The notes under the pieces: model-generated
What the model was told of the DNA's origin: nothing
Databases searched by the model: none
What the model saw: only the letters and a program-made list of their open reading frames with translations
Made by a program: the position numbers and the translations under genes
Assembly (NCBI GenBank): GCA_000611775.1
Contig: KK106984.1
Location: 340,364-404,363, forward strand
Origin: Umbilicaria muhlenbergii
Taxonomy: Eukaryota > Ascomycota > Lecanoromycetes > Umbilicariales > Umbilicariaceae
Direction: 5' to 3'
DNA: 64,000 nucleotides
Shown here: piece after piece, positions 10,961-21,519 of the stretch
How positions within the stretch are numbered: position 1 is the first letter of the stretch
Layout of the letters: each line of letters opens with the position of its first letter

Positions 10961-12597
10961 ACGTGAGGAAGAAAGCAGAAACTCGAGGCTTTCAAGCTGT
11001 TAATATACATGTTTAGGAGCTTTTCGCTAAGCCTAGACATACGTACGCCTATGACGTGACTGCTTTTCCCGCTAGAGCCCCTGCCCTATACCCCTGCCCC
11101 AATGACGTCTGCTCGGCGGCGAATCGGCGAATTTCAACAAAGGGCCTTGAGCGGCTGAAAGGCAAGGTGGACAAGCTTATGTCAATGTTAATTAATAAGC
11201 GGCAGAGGAGGGGTAGAGTGAAGGACTTAATTATAAATAACACTTCATATACTCCTCTAGAGTAGGCGGAGCACACTGAAATTGAACAGATATCTCATTT
11301 GATATTAAACAAGACTTTGCATTGCAAAGAACTGCTGAGACTGCATAATATGCTGGAATGGAAGACAGTTCAAGGCGCAATTGAAAGGAGAAGTCATTAT
11401 ATTGTCATAGATTAACAATATATGCAAAGTTGTTCTCAACAGCTATCTGACACATCGTCATCTGAGAGTTATAGGCCGTTTGAAGCTCCGTTGAAATGAT
11501 GTCAGCATCACGCTGAAAGGTGTCAAGAACGTCAAAGGAGCCTGTTTTATAAACTTTGTCATCATAAAGAAAGAGCCGCGCAGGAGCAGGCATATCCTCA
11601 AATAGCTATAAATGTAATTAGCAGAAGATCAATAAAGGGTAAGGTGAGTTTACCTCTTGCAAATGAGCAGTCACATCAGACTGCTTCAAGATGCCCTTGT
11701 CATGCGCTTTGCCTAAATATGAACTGAAGAGGCTGATGACAAGTTCATCAGGTGTAACAATGCTCTGAAATGCAACATTATGATATCATTTGTGGCCTGA
11801 AAATCAGAGGCTTTGCCGCTGAACTGGCTTCACAATTTGACGTTGAGTCTCATCTATATATCCTCAGTATATGCTCTGCCCACCTTGCTCTTGAATGGCG
11901 CGGGCAAAGCCCTGGAGATGCCTCATTTTCAGTCAATTGCTGTCCCATTCTAGTGGACGTCTCCACCGTCGAAAGAGGTGTGAAACCACGTCAGTAAAGA
12001 CTGTGAAAAGCCAGCTTTGAGAGCGGCCAAAGACTAAGCAAAGGGAGAGCAGCTGAACAGGGTAGGTGAGTCAAATCAAGAGCAAACAGAGCATCTCTTC
12101 TGATGTTGAACTGTACCAATTCCGCAGAGTAATCTCGTCGAGGCGGCAAAAGGGGAGAATTCAGCACATATCAGTTTTGAACAACCTATAAGTTGAACTT
12201 AGCATAGAACATATAATAGGAGCACGCCTACTTGAACAGCTTCATAAAATTGACATCTGAGTAGCTCTCAACGTCAAACCTAAGTGTAGGATCATACTGA
12301 AAGGCTGCATGAAGTGAGCGGTGGCAGATTCACGGAGCATAGCCATGGCAATGAGCTAGGGACATATAACGCTCAGTATAAAGCATCAAAATCATGGCCA
12401 GAGCAAGGATTTGACGCTGATGTAATCAACGCCTCAATCAGACTGAAAGCCGCGTCATAATGATGAATATAACTAAAATTTGGGGGGGGGGCAGGAGTTT
12501 AAGAATACCCCTTATAATTTAGGCTTTTATATTCCGGATTAGGCCTAGCGCCTCAGAGGTAGGGTTATTCCGGCCCTATCTAGTGTAATGTAATGTA
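10961..12597. other. Decayed mobile-element-like sequence, family unresolved
   Basis: Short protein-like fragments occur on both strands: a basic fragment at 11056-11265 (+) and interrupted minus-strand frames between about 12480 and 11400. None belongs to a family I can name. A G-run lies at 12482-12491, and CpG content is normal. Most likely this is the remainder of one or more broken transposons. Confidence 0.35.
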
Positions 12598-13002
12598 ACG
12601 TAGTCCACGGGGCAACGCCGCACTATAGGCAACGCCGCACCCCCCCCCNNNNNNNNNNNNNNNNNNNNNNNNNNNNNNNNNNNNNNNNNNNNNNNNNNNN
12701 NNNNNNNNNNNNNNNNNNNNNNNNNNNNNNNNNNNNNNNNNNNNNNNNNNNNNNNNNNNNNNNNNNNNNNNNNNNNNNNNNNNNNNNNNNNNNNNNNNNN
12801 NNNNNNNNNNNNNNNNNNNNNNNNNNNNNNNNNNNNNNNNNNNNNNNNNNNNNNNNNNNNNNNNNNNNNNNNNNNNNNNNNNNNNNNNNNNNNNNNNNNN
12901 NNNNNNNNNNNNNNNNNNNNNNNNNNNNNNNNNNNNNNNNNNNNTTTGGGGGGGGGGGGGTGCGGCGTTGCCTATAGTGCGGCGTTGCCCCGTGGGTTAC
13001 GT
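12598..13002. mobile_element. Small TA-flanked inverted-repeat element, copy A (contains the assembly gap)
   Basis: The left end ACGTAGTCCACGGGGCAACG and the right end in reverse complement, ACGTAACCCACGGGGCAACG, form terminal inverted repeats of about 50 bp. They continue into CGCCGCACTATAGGCAACGC and end in a run of C (left) or G (right). TA lies just outside each end (12596-12597 and 13003-13004). A TA duplication fits the Tc1/mariner-pogo superfamily. The middle is unknown because the N run starts inside the C-tract. The second copy is at 18956-19416. Confidence 0.75.
12649..12944. other. Assembly gap (296 N)
   Basis: A run of N is bounded by C8 on the left and TTTG13 on the right. The gap starts and ends exactly in the homopolymer tracts of a small inverted-repeat element, so failure to sequence through G/C homopolymers is the likely cause. 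The N count need not equal the true length. Confidence 0.98.
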
Positions 13003-13104
13003 TAATGGAAAACTGCGAAAACCCCCAAGTATTCCCGTACTCTGCGACACGTGGCCACGGGCGCGGTAATGGCCAACGCTATGCCCCGTCTCGGCACTAG
13101 CCTC

Positions 13105-13345
13105 TGTTGCATGCGGAAAATCGTTCTTCCGCCCCGCCCTGCAGCAGCCAATATATGCCCTCGGTCCGACTATAGGCGCTCGGTCAGTGTAGGCGAGCTC
13201 CGAGAAAGCCGATATGGGGGGGTTATTTAATAAGCTTTGATTTCTACGAAGACTACTTGCTTCTACACGTTCATTTATATCAATTGGAGCGGTATTTAGC
13301 TAGATATAATACATTTATTTGGCCTCTATATCGTCCATTGCAACA
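13105..13345. mobile_element. Solo LTR 1 (241 bp) with 5-bp target duplication
   Basis: The sequence begins TGTTGC and ends GCAACA, the TG...CA form of an LTR. GCCTC lies directly outside both ends (13100-13104 and 13346-13350). A second copy at 16905-17172 is highly similar apart from an extra internal segment of roughly 30 bp. No internal retroelement sequence lies between the two copies and each has its own target duplication, so these are solo LTRs of one family, left by recombination. Divergence looks modest (rough visual estimate below ten percent), so the family is younger than the CpG-depleted element at the left edge. Superfamily is not resolved. Confidence 0.85.
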
Positions 13346-13384
13346 GCCTCTCTATATTCTCAATGCTGCGAGTTTGCAAAACAA

Positions 13385-13724
13385 CGGTAAATGACCCCCG
13401 AGTACCCCCCCCCGCTAAGGTTATTCCCCCGGAGTACCACCCCCCCATCCCTTTCCTTCGCCAGCTCACAGCTTATGTAAAGATAAGCGGAAGGGGGGTT
13501 TACCGAGAAATCGAGGCGGCGGCGCAGGCGCATTCACTAACCCTTTACTCGTAGGGCTAATAAATGCGACGTCGGCGGTGGCACCAAGGGGTGGTTAGGC
13601 GATAGTCAGGGGGGGGTTGATTAAGCGGCAGCAAGGGGGGGGTACTCCCGGGGAATCACGTCAGTGTAGGTGGGGTACTCCGGGGGAATAAACCAAAAAA
13701 GGGGTACTCGTGAGTCATTTACCG
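13385..13724. mobile_element. Fold-back/MITE-like element with long inverted repeats
   Basis: CGGTAAATGAC at the left and GTCATTTACCG at the right end are inverted repeats. The similarity continues inward for about 60 bp through CGAGTACCCC and GGTTATTCCCCCGGAGTAC-like blocks, with poly-C and poly-G tracts. A TA flank is possible if the repeat is taken to begin at AATGAC. There is no transposase inside; a 63-codon open frame (13363-13554) is a by-product. It lies only 35 bp from solo LTR 1. Confidence 0.65.
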
Positions 13725-13875
13725 GCGAAATAATCGTGCCACGCAACTGATATTCTTCGCCGATTATAGGCGAAGAGTATTAGCTGTGAGGCACGACCAA
13801 TATCGTAACTTAATTATGATAAGATTAAGGCACTTTTTTCTCTCGAGAAGAAAAAAGAAAAAGAACCGAAAGTGT

Positions 13876-14023
13876 GACATGAGTGAGGTTCGAACTCACG
13901 CGGATTGCTCCAATAGAGTTGCTCGAAGAAGCTTAAATCTACCTGTGACTATTGTTACATTTCTTGGAGAATCTAAGTGATAAAGGGAATGCATACCGCC
14001 TTAGACCACTCGGCCATCATGTC
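13876..14023 (-). tRNA. tRNA-like sequence (Leu/Ser type), intron-bearing or pseudogene
   Basis: On the minus strand the 5' end GACATGA pairs perfectly with the 3' end TCATGTC, spaced 148 nt. The expected D-arm TGGCCGAGTGGTCTAAGGC follows, and the T-arm GTGAGTTCGAACCTCAC precedes the 3' acceptor strand. These are hallmarks of a type-II (long variable arm) tRNA. At 148 nt it is longer than usual, and I could not find a clean anticodon stem, so it holds either an intron with altered pairing or an insertion that inactivated it. The isotype is not assigned. Confidence 0.55.
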
Positions 14024-14515
14024 AATATCAAGTTTTCGGGATTATTTCATCATCTATACTCATAAACGCTATACCTCGCCCTAATCAATCCTAGTTCAAT
14101 CTACACTAAAAATAACTTCAGTATCTACACGGGAAAAGATATCTAACTACAGATTTTCTACAGCAAAATCCTTTTCGATCATAGTGTCCGTCGAACAACG
14201 CTCCGCCTCCTACCAGTTTATGGAGATCGTTAGCACTTCAAATCGGGGGATGCCACTCCTTCGGGGCTCCCTCCATATATTCAAGAGGTTGTGAACGTAC
14301 TGATAAAGCTCCCCGGCCCGAGGTCAGAACACAGAAGTTCTGAACTACAGCTGTATACATCGAAGTTTTTGGCAGTTCTCAACTTTAACGTGACACTGTC
14401 AGAAGTATAAATATGTGAAACTGCATGCTGAAGAAACATTTCTCTTCGCTTAATGTCCCTGAATACTAAAGTCTGGATTCCCACAAGGAGTTCTCATTTC
14501 ATTCTAGAAGCGATG
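14024..14515. other. No gene seen; 3' flank of the diterpene cyclase relic
   Basis: Only short overlapping open frames occur. This is probably intergenic sequence and the former 3' untranslated region of the minus-strand relic that ends at 14516. Confidence 0.4.
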
Positions 14516-16860
14516 TCACAAGTCAAATAGATCTGTAACATCAATGAAAACTTTCAAGTGATCCATCATGACATTTTCCATCTCCTTCTCCAGCCTGCTC
14601 ACTGCGCCATTGAGGCATTCGCGCTCATACTCCGCAATCCAGAACAGGTCTTTTTTGACCGCCTCGTTGATACCTTCAGCATCCTCATGCTCCACTTCCT
14701 CCTTATCCTCACTTCTGTCATGAAACTGTGAGAAGTTTACACTGTTGAGATTCTTCTCTGCATGGTCCCGCACAATCGACCCGTAATCATTGTACTGTCG
14801 ACACGTGCTGGTGAGATGGCGGCAAAGGTCTTGCGAGAGGTACTTCTGACGCAAGCCACGAAAGAAGGCCTGGCCAGGTTTGGCCATTAGACAAGAGAAG
14901 AAGATGAAAGAGTGAGGACAGCTAGGATGATCTGCTGACGTTGTCCATACCCAGTCAAAGTAGGTTCTGTTGGGAGACGCAAAGACTATTGGCGATTGGG
15001 GCTGATGCCTTTCCTGAGCGAATCGCAGATTATCTTCTGCGTGGGTAATATGGGCGAGGAGGAATGTTGCAAGTTCTTTATGTAGGAGGAACCGGATTTC
15101 TCCAGGTGAGGCTAGGACTTTCGGATAGTTCAAGGAATAGGAAATGAAACGGGAAAGAACCCATTTTACCTCTTCGAGAGGGTTTTCTTCTGCTGGGGAG
15201 CCGCCGATTGCTCTATCATGAACGGTGGTGAAGCTTCTTCCCTTCTCGTCTTCACCGTTCATTGCTGAATAATGTCGCTCGAGGGAGCCTGTGGCTGAAG
15301 AGGTCAATTTCGGTTCCCCGCAGAGCTCATAAACAAGAGCCTTGATATCATCAGGGCTTGCTTGAAATTACTCCCCTACCACAGCTTCCATGTACTCATC
15401 GACCTGATAGTTAAGCATTGACATGACCATCATGTCCACGAGCGTCTTGTTTGACAAGCCAGTATCGTCGAGGCTGTTAGAACCAGTCCAGGTGAAGGGA
15501 ATATATTCCAAATACTTGTCCTCGCCCATATCCTTGCGAGGGAATACGTTGAGTCGAATGCGCTTCAACTCGGGCAAGAATAAGTAGCCTTCCACGACAG
15601 CTGCTTTAACCTTCCAATCTGGATTTTTTGAGAATATGGGTAGCTGAGAAAAGAATTTAGAGAACTTGACAACCGGTTTTGAAGAGATGTCTACCAAACC
15701 TCGAACTCTGTCGCCCCAAGTACGAGATGCAGGTGACTTCAGAGCAGCGAGGCAACACGCCTCAGAAAGAACTGATTAGCGGTATGTGACTTTCTCCACC
15801 CAGGTGTACTCTCCTTGAGACCAACTCTCTCTATTTTCCTCCAAGAAGGCTACACCCTGGCTGATTGCTTGACGGCTCTGATCGTGCAGTATCTCGGCCC
15901 ATGGCAGAGTTGAGACGGCCTTCAACGTCAACGCCGCGTAAAATGTAATCTCAACTGAATACGAATTCAAGCACCATGCACCGTTAGAGGACTGGCCTTG
16001 TAGGGTCTGGATTAGAATTTGGAAGAGAATTATAGGGATTCGACTGCGGATTGCAATATTAGGAAGCTCTAGCAGTTCTCCTTGATCCCAACGATGTAGT
16101 AGTTCCGCAAGACCCTCGGCAAGAAGCATTAAGGAATACTGTTCAGAAAGGTTCTACAGCACGTTAGTGAACAACATTTACTTTCGTGGTAAAGTGCAAC
16201 GCACCCATTTATCTTTTATCTTCCCGCTGTACCACGTGTCGCAAAGGAATTTTATCGTCTTGGAAACTTGGCTCAGGTATGTCGCCGGATTGGAAGTATT
16301 AATAAGGGCATGTAAGACGTTACAATTGGCGCTGAAGGAATTGTTTCTTTCCCCACGATAAGTTCGAAAGTATGATGAGTCCTCGAATTCAACGATTAAT
16401 CTTTCTGGCCCAGGGGGCTGGCCTAAGAGATTTAGAGTCGAGATAATTCTAGCAGTATCATCCGCGTCTGCGAGCAGTCCAGGTGCTTGATTAAATCAGT
16501 AAGTCAATTCCCTCGTTCATGATAGCACTCCTTACCAAAGCTAACTACACCTCTACCACGTGCAAGTTGCAGTCGCAGAAACCCCTTGGTCTTTGACAGA
16601 AGCTCATGATCGAAGCTGTGTAACGGAAAGCCTTCCATGATGAGATTCGAGACAACCTGTCATACTAAGGTTAAGCGGGAACGGCAGGAAGAGAAATCAA
16701 TGGTATATACCCATGTCAACTCAAAAATGGTGATTGGGAAAGCGCTCGGAACACCACCGCTGCCATTACCTTCACATGATCGAATGACAGCACAGAGATA
16801 TTCTTCTGCCCTGTCATTCCATACCTCGTAACGCTTCAATCCGCCCTCATCGAAGCCTCA
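14516..16860 (-). pseudogene. Broken diterpene cyclase, fungal CPS/KS (copalyl diphosphate/kaurene synthase) type
   Basis: Read right to left, the pieces match the order of fungal bifunctional diterpene cyclases. A GSGGVPSAFP...FELTW stretch (16770-16711) is followed by the class II DADD acid motif at 16468-16457, the KDKW site and an alpha-barrel. YIPFTW, the class I motif DEYME and a late NDYGSIVRD metal-binding motif come next. Three GT/AG introns join neatly (16710-16657, 16535-16486, 16204-16154). The usual N-terminal roughly 200 residues are absent, and two in-frame stop codons interrupt the long last exon, so it is not functional. The family makes cyclic diterpenes such as ent-kaurene from geranylgeranyl diphosphate. 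A solo LTR lies 45 bp beyond the lost 5' end. Confidence 0.85.
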
Positions 16861-16904
16861 CCTCAAAAGGCAGGTTCTCCCACAACATCCACGTGTGCTG
16901 TTTA

Positions 16905-17172
16905 TGTTGCATGCGGAAAATCGTTCGTCCGCCCCGCCCTGCAGCAGCCAACATATGCCCGCATCAGGCATTATACCCTACATGCCCTCAGCCCGACTAT
17001 AGGCGCTCGGTCAGTGTAGGCGAGCTCCGAGAAAGCTGATATGAGGGGGTTATTTAATATGCCCTGATTTCTACGAAGACTGCTTGCTTCTAAACGTTCA
17101 TTTATATCAATTGGAGCGATATTTAGCTAGATACAATACATTTATTTAGCCTCTATATCGCCTATTGCAACA
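16905..17172. mobile_element. Solo LTR 2 (268 bp) with 5-bp target duplication
   Basis: It has the same TGTTGC...GCAACA ends as the copy at 13105-13345. It is flanked by GTTTA on both sides (16900-16904 and 17173-17177). It sits between the broken 5' end of the diterpene cyclase and the aldo-keto reductase 343 bp to the right, so it may contribute to the upstream region of the latter. It is a recombination remnant with no internal region. Confidence 0.85.
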
Positions 17173-17514
17173 GTTTATTGTTGAATAGAACGATAATCTA
17201 GAAGCCAACTATATGTATTATTGCAAGCCATCACAATGCAAGGCAGTCTGCTTGCGCTAGCGGAAATATCGGTCATAAAATGGCTAACATGCAGCTTCAA
17301 TCATAGATAAATGGCCAGCAGCGCGAAGTAGTAAAAAATTGTTGAAGTTGCAGGGAGAGTGTAGCTGCCTGCAGGGCACTAGTCACTTCACTCATGAATA
17401 AGGTACAGGGTCACTCTCTCCCAGTTCAGTACGACAATCAATGCTTTCCGCCATAACCTCGACTGCATATTTTTCAAGATTTCAAACAATCCTTTTCACT
17501 TCACCGGTCTAACA

Positions 17515-18752
17515 ATGTCTTCTCCAGAGCTCATCTTCGGCTGTGCCTCGCTGGGCAAATCGTTCACTACCAAGGAAGAAGTCGAAAAGCTGGGCAAAGC
17601 TCTCCAGGATGCACACATCTCACGTATCGATACTGCCGCGAGGTATCCGCCAACTTCTCCAGGTACCTCCGAAAAGTTGATTGGAGAAGCGAACTTGGGC
17701 AAAATGTTCACTATCGATACCAAGATAATGGTCAGTGGTGATGGGAGTGGGTCACTGACTGCTACAAAAATCGGCAACTCTCTCGAGAACAGTCTAAAGT
17801 CGTTGGGGGTGACAAAGGTCCGTGGTAACGAAGCTTCAAAACCTCTTGAATTTGAGCATAGCATTATGTTGGAGATCATCTCTTGTCTTATCACTACGAG
17901 CAGCGATAATACAATGGGTGATGTGTGCTGAGCTCCGATCAGGTCCATGTCCTCTATTGTCATGCACCTGACAAAATCACCCCAATAACCGAACAGGCGG
18001 CAGCAATGGACAAGTACCACAGAGAGGGTAAATTCGCCCATGTAAGCTTTGACCCATTCCCGTTCACCGTAGTGTCGGCCGAATTGCTAAGGCGTGGCAT
18101 TTAGCTTGGTGTCTCCAACTTTTCTCTGGGGATGCTAGAGGAATGGCTAGCGATCTGCGAAAAGGAGGGATATGTGAAGCCCAGCTTTTACCAGGGACAG
18201 TACAACTTGCTCTGCCGCGCCTACGAGGATGGCCTCTTTCCCATGCTCAGAAAGTATGGGATTCATTTCACGGCGTACAGGTAAATCCCTTTCCCACCCG
18301 CGCCTTCTTCAGAAATCAAGAGTTTTCAATGCTCACATATCCAAATGATGAACAGTCCCCTGGCAGGCGGCTTCCTGACCGGTAAGCTCACGCCGAACAG
18401 CAAACCGGAGGAGCTCAAAGGCACTCGCTTCGAGATCGCAGAAAATAATCCCTTCGGCAAGGCCTTTCGCCATTGGTATGACAAAGCAAGCATGCACGAG
18501 GCGATTGCCAAGCTCCGCACCCTCGCGGTGGCGAACAACATCTCCATGGAGGGCGCAGCGATGCGCTGGCTGCGCTTTCACTCTGGTCTAGAGGAAGGAG
18601 ACGGCATCATCATTGGTGCAAGTAAGGTCCAGCAGATCGAGAGCATGAGCGAGACGAGCGCTGCAGAGCCACTGCCTGAAGGGTTGGCGGAAGAATTGTC
18701 TGGTCTGTGGGAGAAATGTAAGGTTGACGGAGCTGCAATTGTGCAGTACTGA
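17515..18752 (+). CDS. Aldo-keto reductase (AKR7-like), four exons
   Basis: The exons 17515-17817, 17943-18041, 18105-18280 and 18356-18752 give an uninterrupted 324-residue protein, the usual length for the family. It keeps the family core: FGCASLG at the start, IDTAARYP (Asp and Tyr of the catalytic tetrad), DTKI (Lys), VLYCHAPD (His), LGVSNFS, FYQGQYN and SPLAGGFLTGK, with a GASKVQQI nucleotide-site motif near the C-terminus. It should reduce aldehydes or ketones with NADPH in the cytosol; the nearest known types are aflatoxin-aldehyde-reductase-like AKRs, but the substrate is unknown. The introns are 125, 63 and 75 nt with GT/AG ends. It is flanked by a solo LTR on the left and a small TIR element 200 bp on the right. 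Confidence 0.85.
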
Positions 18753-18955
18753 AGCCAAAGCTGAGTCGATGATACCATTCCTTACTCATGTCGAGTCATA
18801 GAGCTAGCTAGAGAGCTGGCTCGCAAAGATAAGTGATTTTAAACACTTTATGTTGACCCTGGCTCGTTTTTGTTGAATTTATTCAACGGATTGACTGGAG
18901 TTCGATTGCTACGAAAAGTGGTGCGAATATATAGATGGGGGATGCCAAGCCATTA

Positions 18956-19416
18956 ACGTAACCCACGGGGCAACGCCGCACTATAGGCAACGCCGCACAC
19001 GCCGCACCCCCCCCTCACCCCACCAAAAAATAGAAAACAAACATCGAAATTACCCATTTCTCCCTCATAATTGCATGCATTCAATGGAGAAAGAAGAGCG
19101 TATTCTGAAGGCCATTGAGGCCTATAATGACGCCCTTAAAGATCTAGAAAGCAGCTGGAGACACAGGCTAGGAAGTCAAAACGGTTGCAGGATAGAGATG
19201 AGGAGAAGCAGACTGCGAAGACTGCAGTTGTCACAGCAAAAGCAGCCTTGGAGGTGCTGAAATGCATAGATCCTATAGCTATATTATAGACTACAATGTA
19301 GAGCTTTAGAGTTCCTTATTTAGATCAAAATCTACAGCTCAATTGATGAAATTCTGTTTTTTTTTGGGGGGGGGTGCGGCGTTGCCTATACTGCGGCGTT
19401 GCTGGGTAGAATACGT
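18956..19416. mobile_element. Small TA-flanked inverted-repeat element, copy B (461 bp)
   Basis: The ends ACGTAACCCACGGGGCAACG and (inverted) ACGTATTC...GCAACGCCGCAG match copy A, and TA flanks both (18954-18955, 19417-19418). Inside are a C-run near 19008, a G-run near 19368 and a short open frame (19075-19260) beginning MEKEERILKAIEAYND. That frame is reminiscent of the helix-turn-helix start of pogo/Fot1 transposases, but this is only a resemblance. It is best read as a non-autonomous derivative of a pogo-like transposon. The right TIR is more diverged than the left. Confidence 0.75.
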
Positions 19417-19816
19417 TATCTTCAAGAAAAAGCTTTCTTCGATCCGATTCGGTTTTTCCGCCCCGAGGTTTTGCCTCGGTAGGCTCATTGTGGGTGGGTC
19501 ACTGTTGACGAAAACGGTGGCGATTAGTTTGCCCTATGAGGACTCGCTGAAGGCTGCTGTCAGGATTCCATGGACATTATGGAGTACGTGTGGAGTGATG
19601 ATGGCCTGGTATACCGCCTGTGGAAAATGCGACCTTACTGCAATGCAACGTATTACTGACCGTAATTTGATCTCTTTGTTTTCTAGGTCTCTGTATGGTT
19701 GCGCAAGAATGCTAGATGCATTGGGAACGTAAAATTTTAGATGCCACTTGCGCGCTTACCAGTGGCGTCCGAACCTAAATTTGTAGTATGAGGCTGCGCC
19801 TGATCTGTACGAAGTG
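19417..19816. repeat. Dispersed repeat, copy 2 (related to 9400-9606)
   Basis: The part at about 19650-19810 aligns with 9410-9565, sharing GGTCTCTGTATGGTTGCGCA and several following blocks. The rest of the stretch has short open frames without recognisable content. The family was not identified. Confidence 0.6.
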
Positions 19817-21519
19817 TCCAAGAAGATCTTCGGGTTCTCCGGCTTGAGAGGAATTTCCACCGCGCAACCACGACTTGGGATCGCAAGTAATGCATCATGT
19901 TTGCTGACGCCGCAGGGTACGAACAACTGCGTCTTTGCTTATCCTCGGCAATCACAACCAGTAGCACATGGTACAATCAATAGTGTGGCAAGCTGTAGAT
20001 AACGTGATTCGAGGCAAGCACGCGAGTTTAGGCTCTTTTAATCTTTAACCTTAGACAGCGGCACGGACCGAGAGCAGCCTAGTGATGTCCGAGAAGCAAT
20101 GATACCTTATTAGCCTGTAAGAGCCCTAACAAAAGCTTAGATGCAAGAGCGGGTTCGGTTTTGATTAGGGTACTAGTACGGAGCCGTACATCATAATTGA
20201 TGACTCGCGCCTTGATACTACAGGCGCCAAAAACAGGTAGGCTACAGGGGCTTGCAGGAAGTAGGGGCAGAGATAATGTAGAGCAGAGGCGTGAGTTTTC
20301 CGGCCGTGAGGCGGGGGCGGCGGCGACAGCGAGGCAGCTGCCCTAAGATGGCGGGTTCATGCGTGTGGCACATGCATGCAGTCACACATGCAGTACCTTG
20401 CCGAGGCGCGAGTCATCACTTATGGTGTACGGCTCCGTGCTATGTTATGGTATGTAGCCTACGCCACAAGGCTCGGCGATGCAGAAAACCCATTGGGACG
20501 ATGCGCTCCAATATATAGCTCGCAATGGTTGACCGAGAAGCGACGTCTCTGCCGCTGCAATAAGGTGTTAGCCTCCGGCCCAACCTGTTGGGTGGCTTCT
20601 CAAGGGAGATTCGCAAGTACCTTACCGTGCTTGCCAGGCACGCGAGGTTGATGTTACTTCAGTTGAGCCCGGATGGAGAATCCGCCATACATTTTTGAGA
20701 GAGAGGTTTTGCCACATGCGGCATGTCTATGTGGGCGCCGGACAAACGGCCAGTTTACGCAATTCGTCCGACTTCACAAAGCCAATCACAATCCATGGAA
20801 CTAAGGGCCAACCAGTCGATTGAAAGCTTGACTTGAGCGGAAGAGGGAGGAGATCCAGGGGGTTGAATTGAAGCTTCCATGAAATCCATGGCCTAAACTC
20901 CTCGGGCTGGGGAGGCAGCGGTGAACCTCTAAGGGCCGTTTTGGCGTAAACAGGTCGAGAGAGGCAATGATAGTCGGCGGAGCATGTAGGCAATGTAACA
21001 TGTGCAACATTGATGGTATACCGTATACCGCTAGCAATGTTCTGGTGCTAGAAATCCTATGCTCTCTGAGTGCTGCGAGGGCGTATCTTGGAACACGATG
21101 TCAGTGTCAGCTGTCATGTGAAACACATGTGTCCGCAAAGAATCCGCAATAAGGCGTTAGAAGTGACTTTTCCTTGCTATTAAAGGTTATTCAAACCTAA
21201 TTAGAATCTATCCACCACAATTTCTCGCGTCGCTCTACCCAAACAAGGCACCTTCATACCCATAGATGCACGAGCACCCCAGACATGCCCTAATAAGGGC
21301 TCAAGAACGCCGAATATGCCGCCAAAATCGCTATCATGAGGTTGTCGCCTTCCCAAAATAAGCTCTATCCCTCCAGATTAGAACCAATCAAAGATCTCAA
21401 GGAATGTCCCCCATCTTACAGCACTGCTTCCTCCCAGTAGCCGCCTAACCGTCTACCCTGCGCCCAAGCATCAGACCACTGCTCGCACTCAGAGTGCGCT
21501 GAGGCTTCCTCCTCCACAC
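19817..21519. other. No gene seen; transition from transposon-rich to gene-rich DNA
   Basis: Only short overlapping open frames occur. Near 20275-20400 the sequence is GC-rich. No element ends, RNA genes or coding families were recognised. The last 300 bp are the 3' flank of the following minus-strand gene. Confidence 0.45.

Noticed and set aside
13105-17172. One full-length LTR retrotransposon between the two LTRs
   Set aside because: Each LTR has its own different 5-bp duplication and the interior holds a host-type diterpene cyclase relic, not gag-pol.
7627-18752. Active secondary-metabolite gene cluster
   Set aside because: The cyclase is broken and no P450, prenyltransferase or regulator is present; at most it is a relic.
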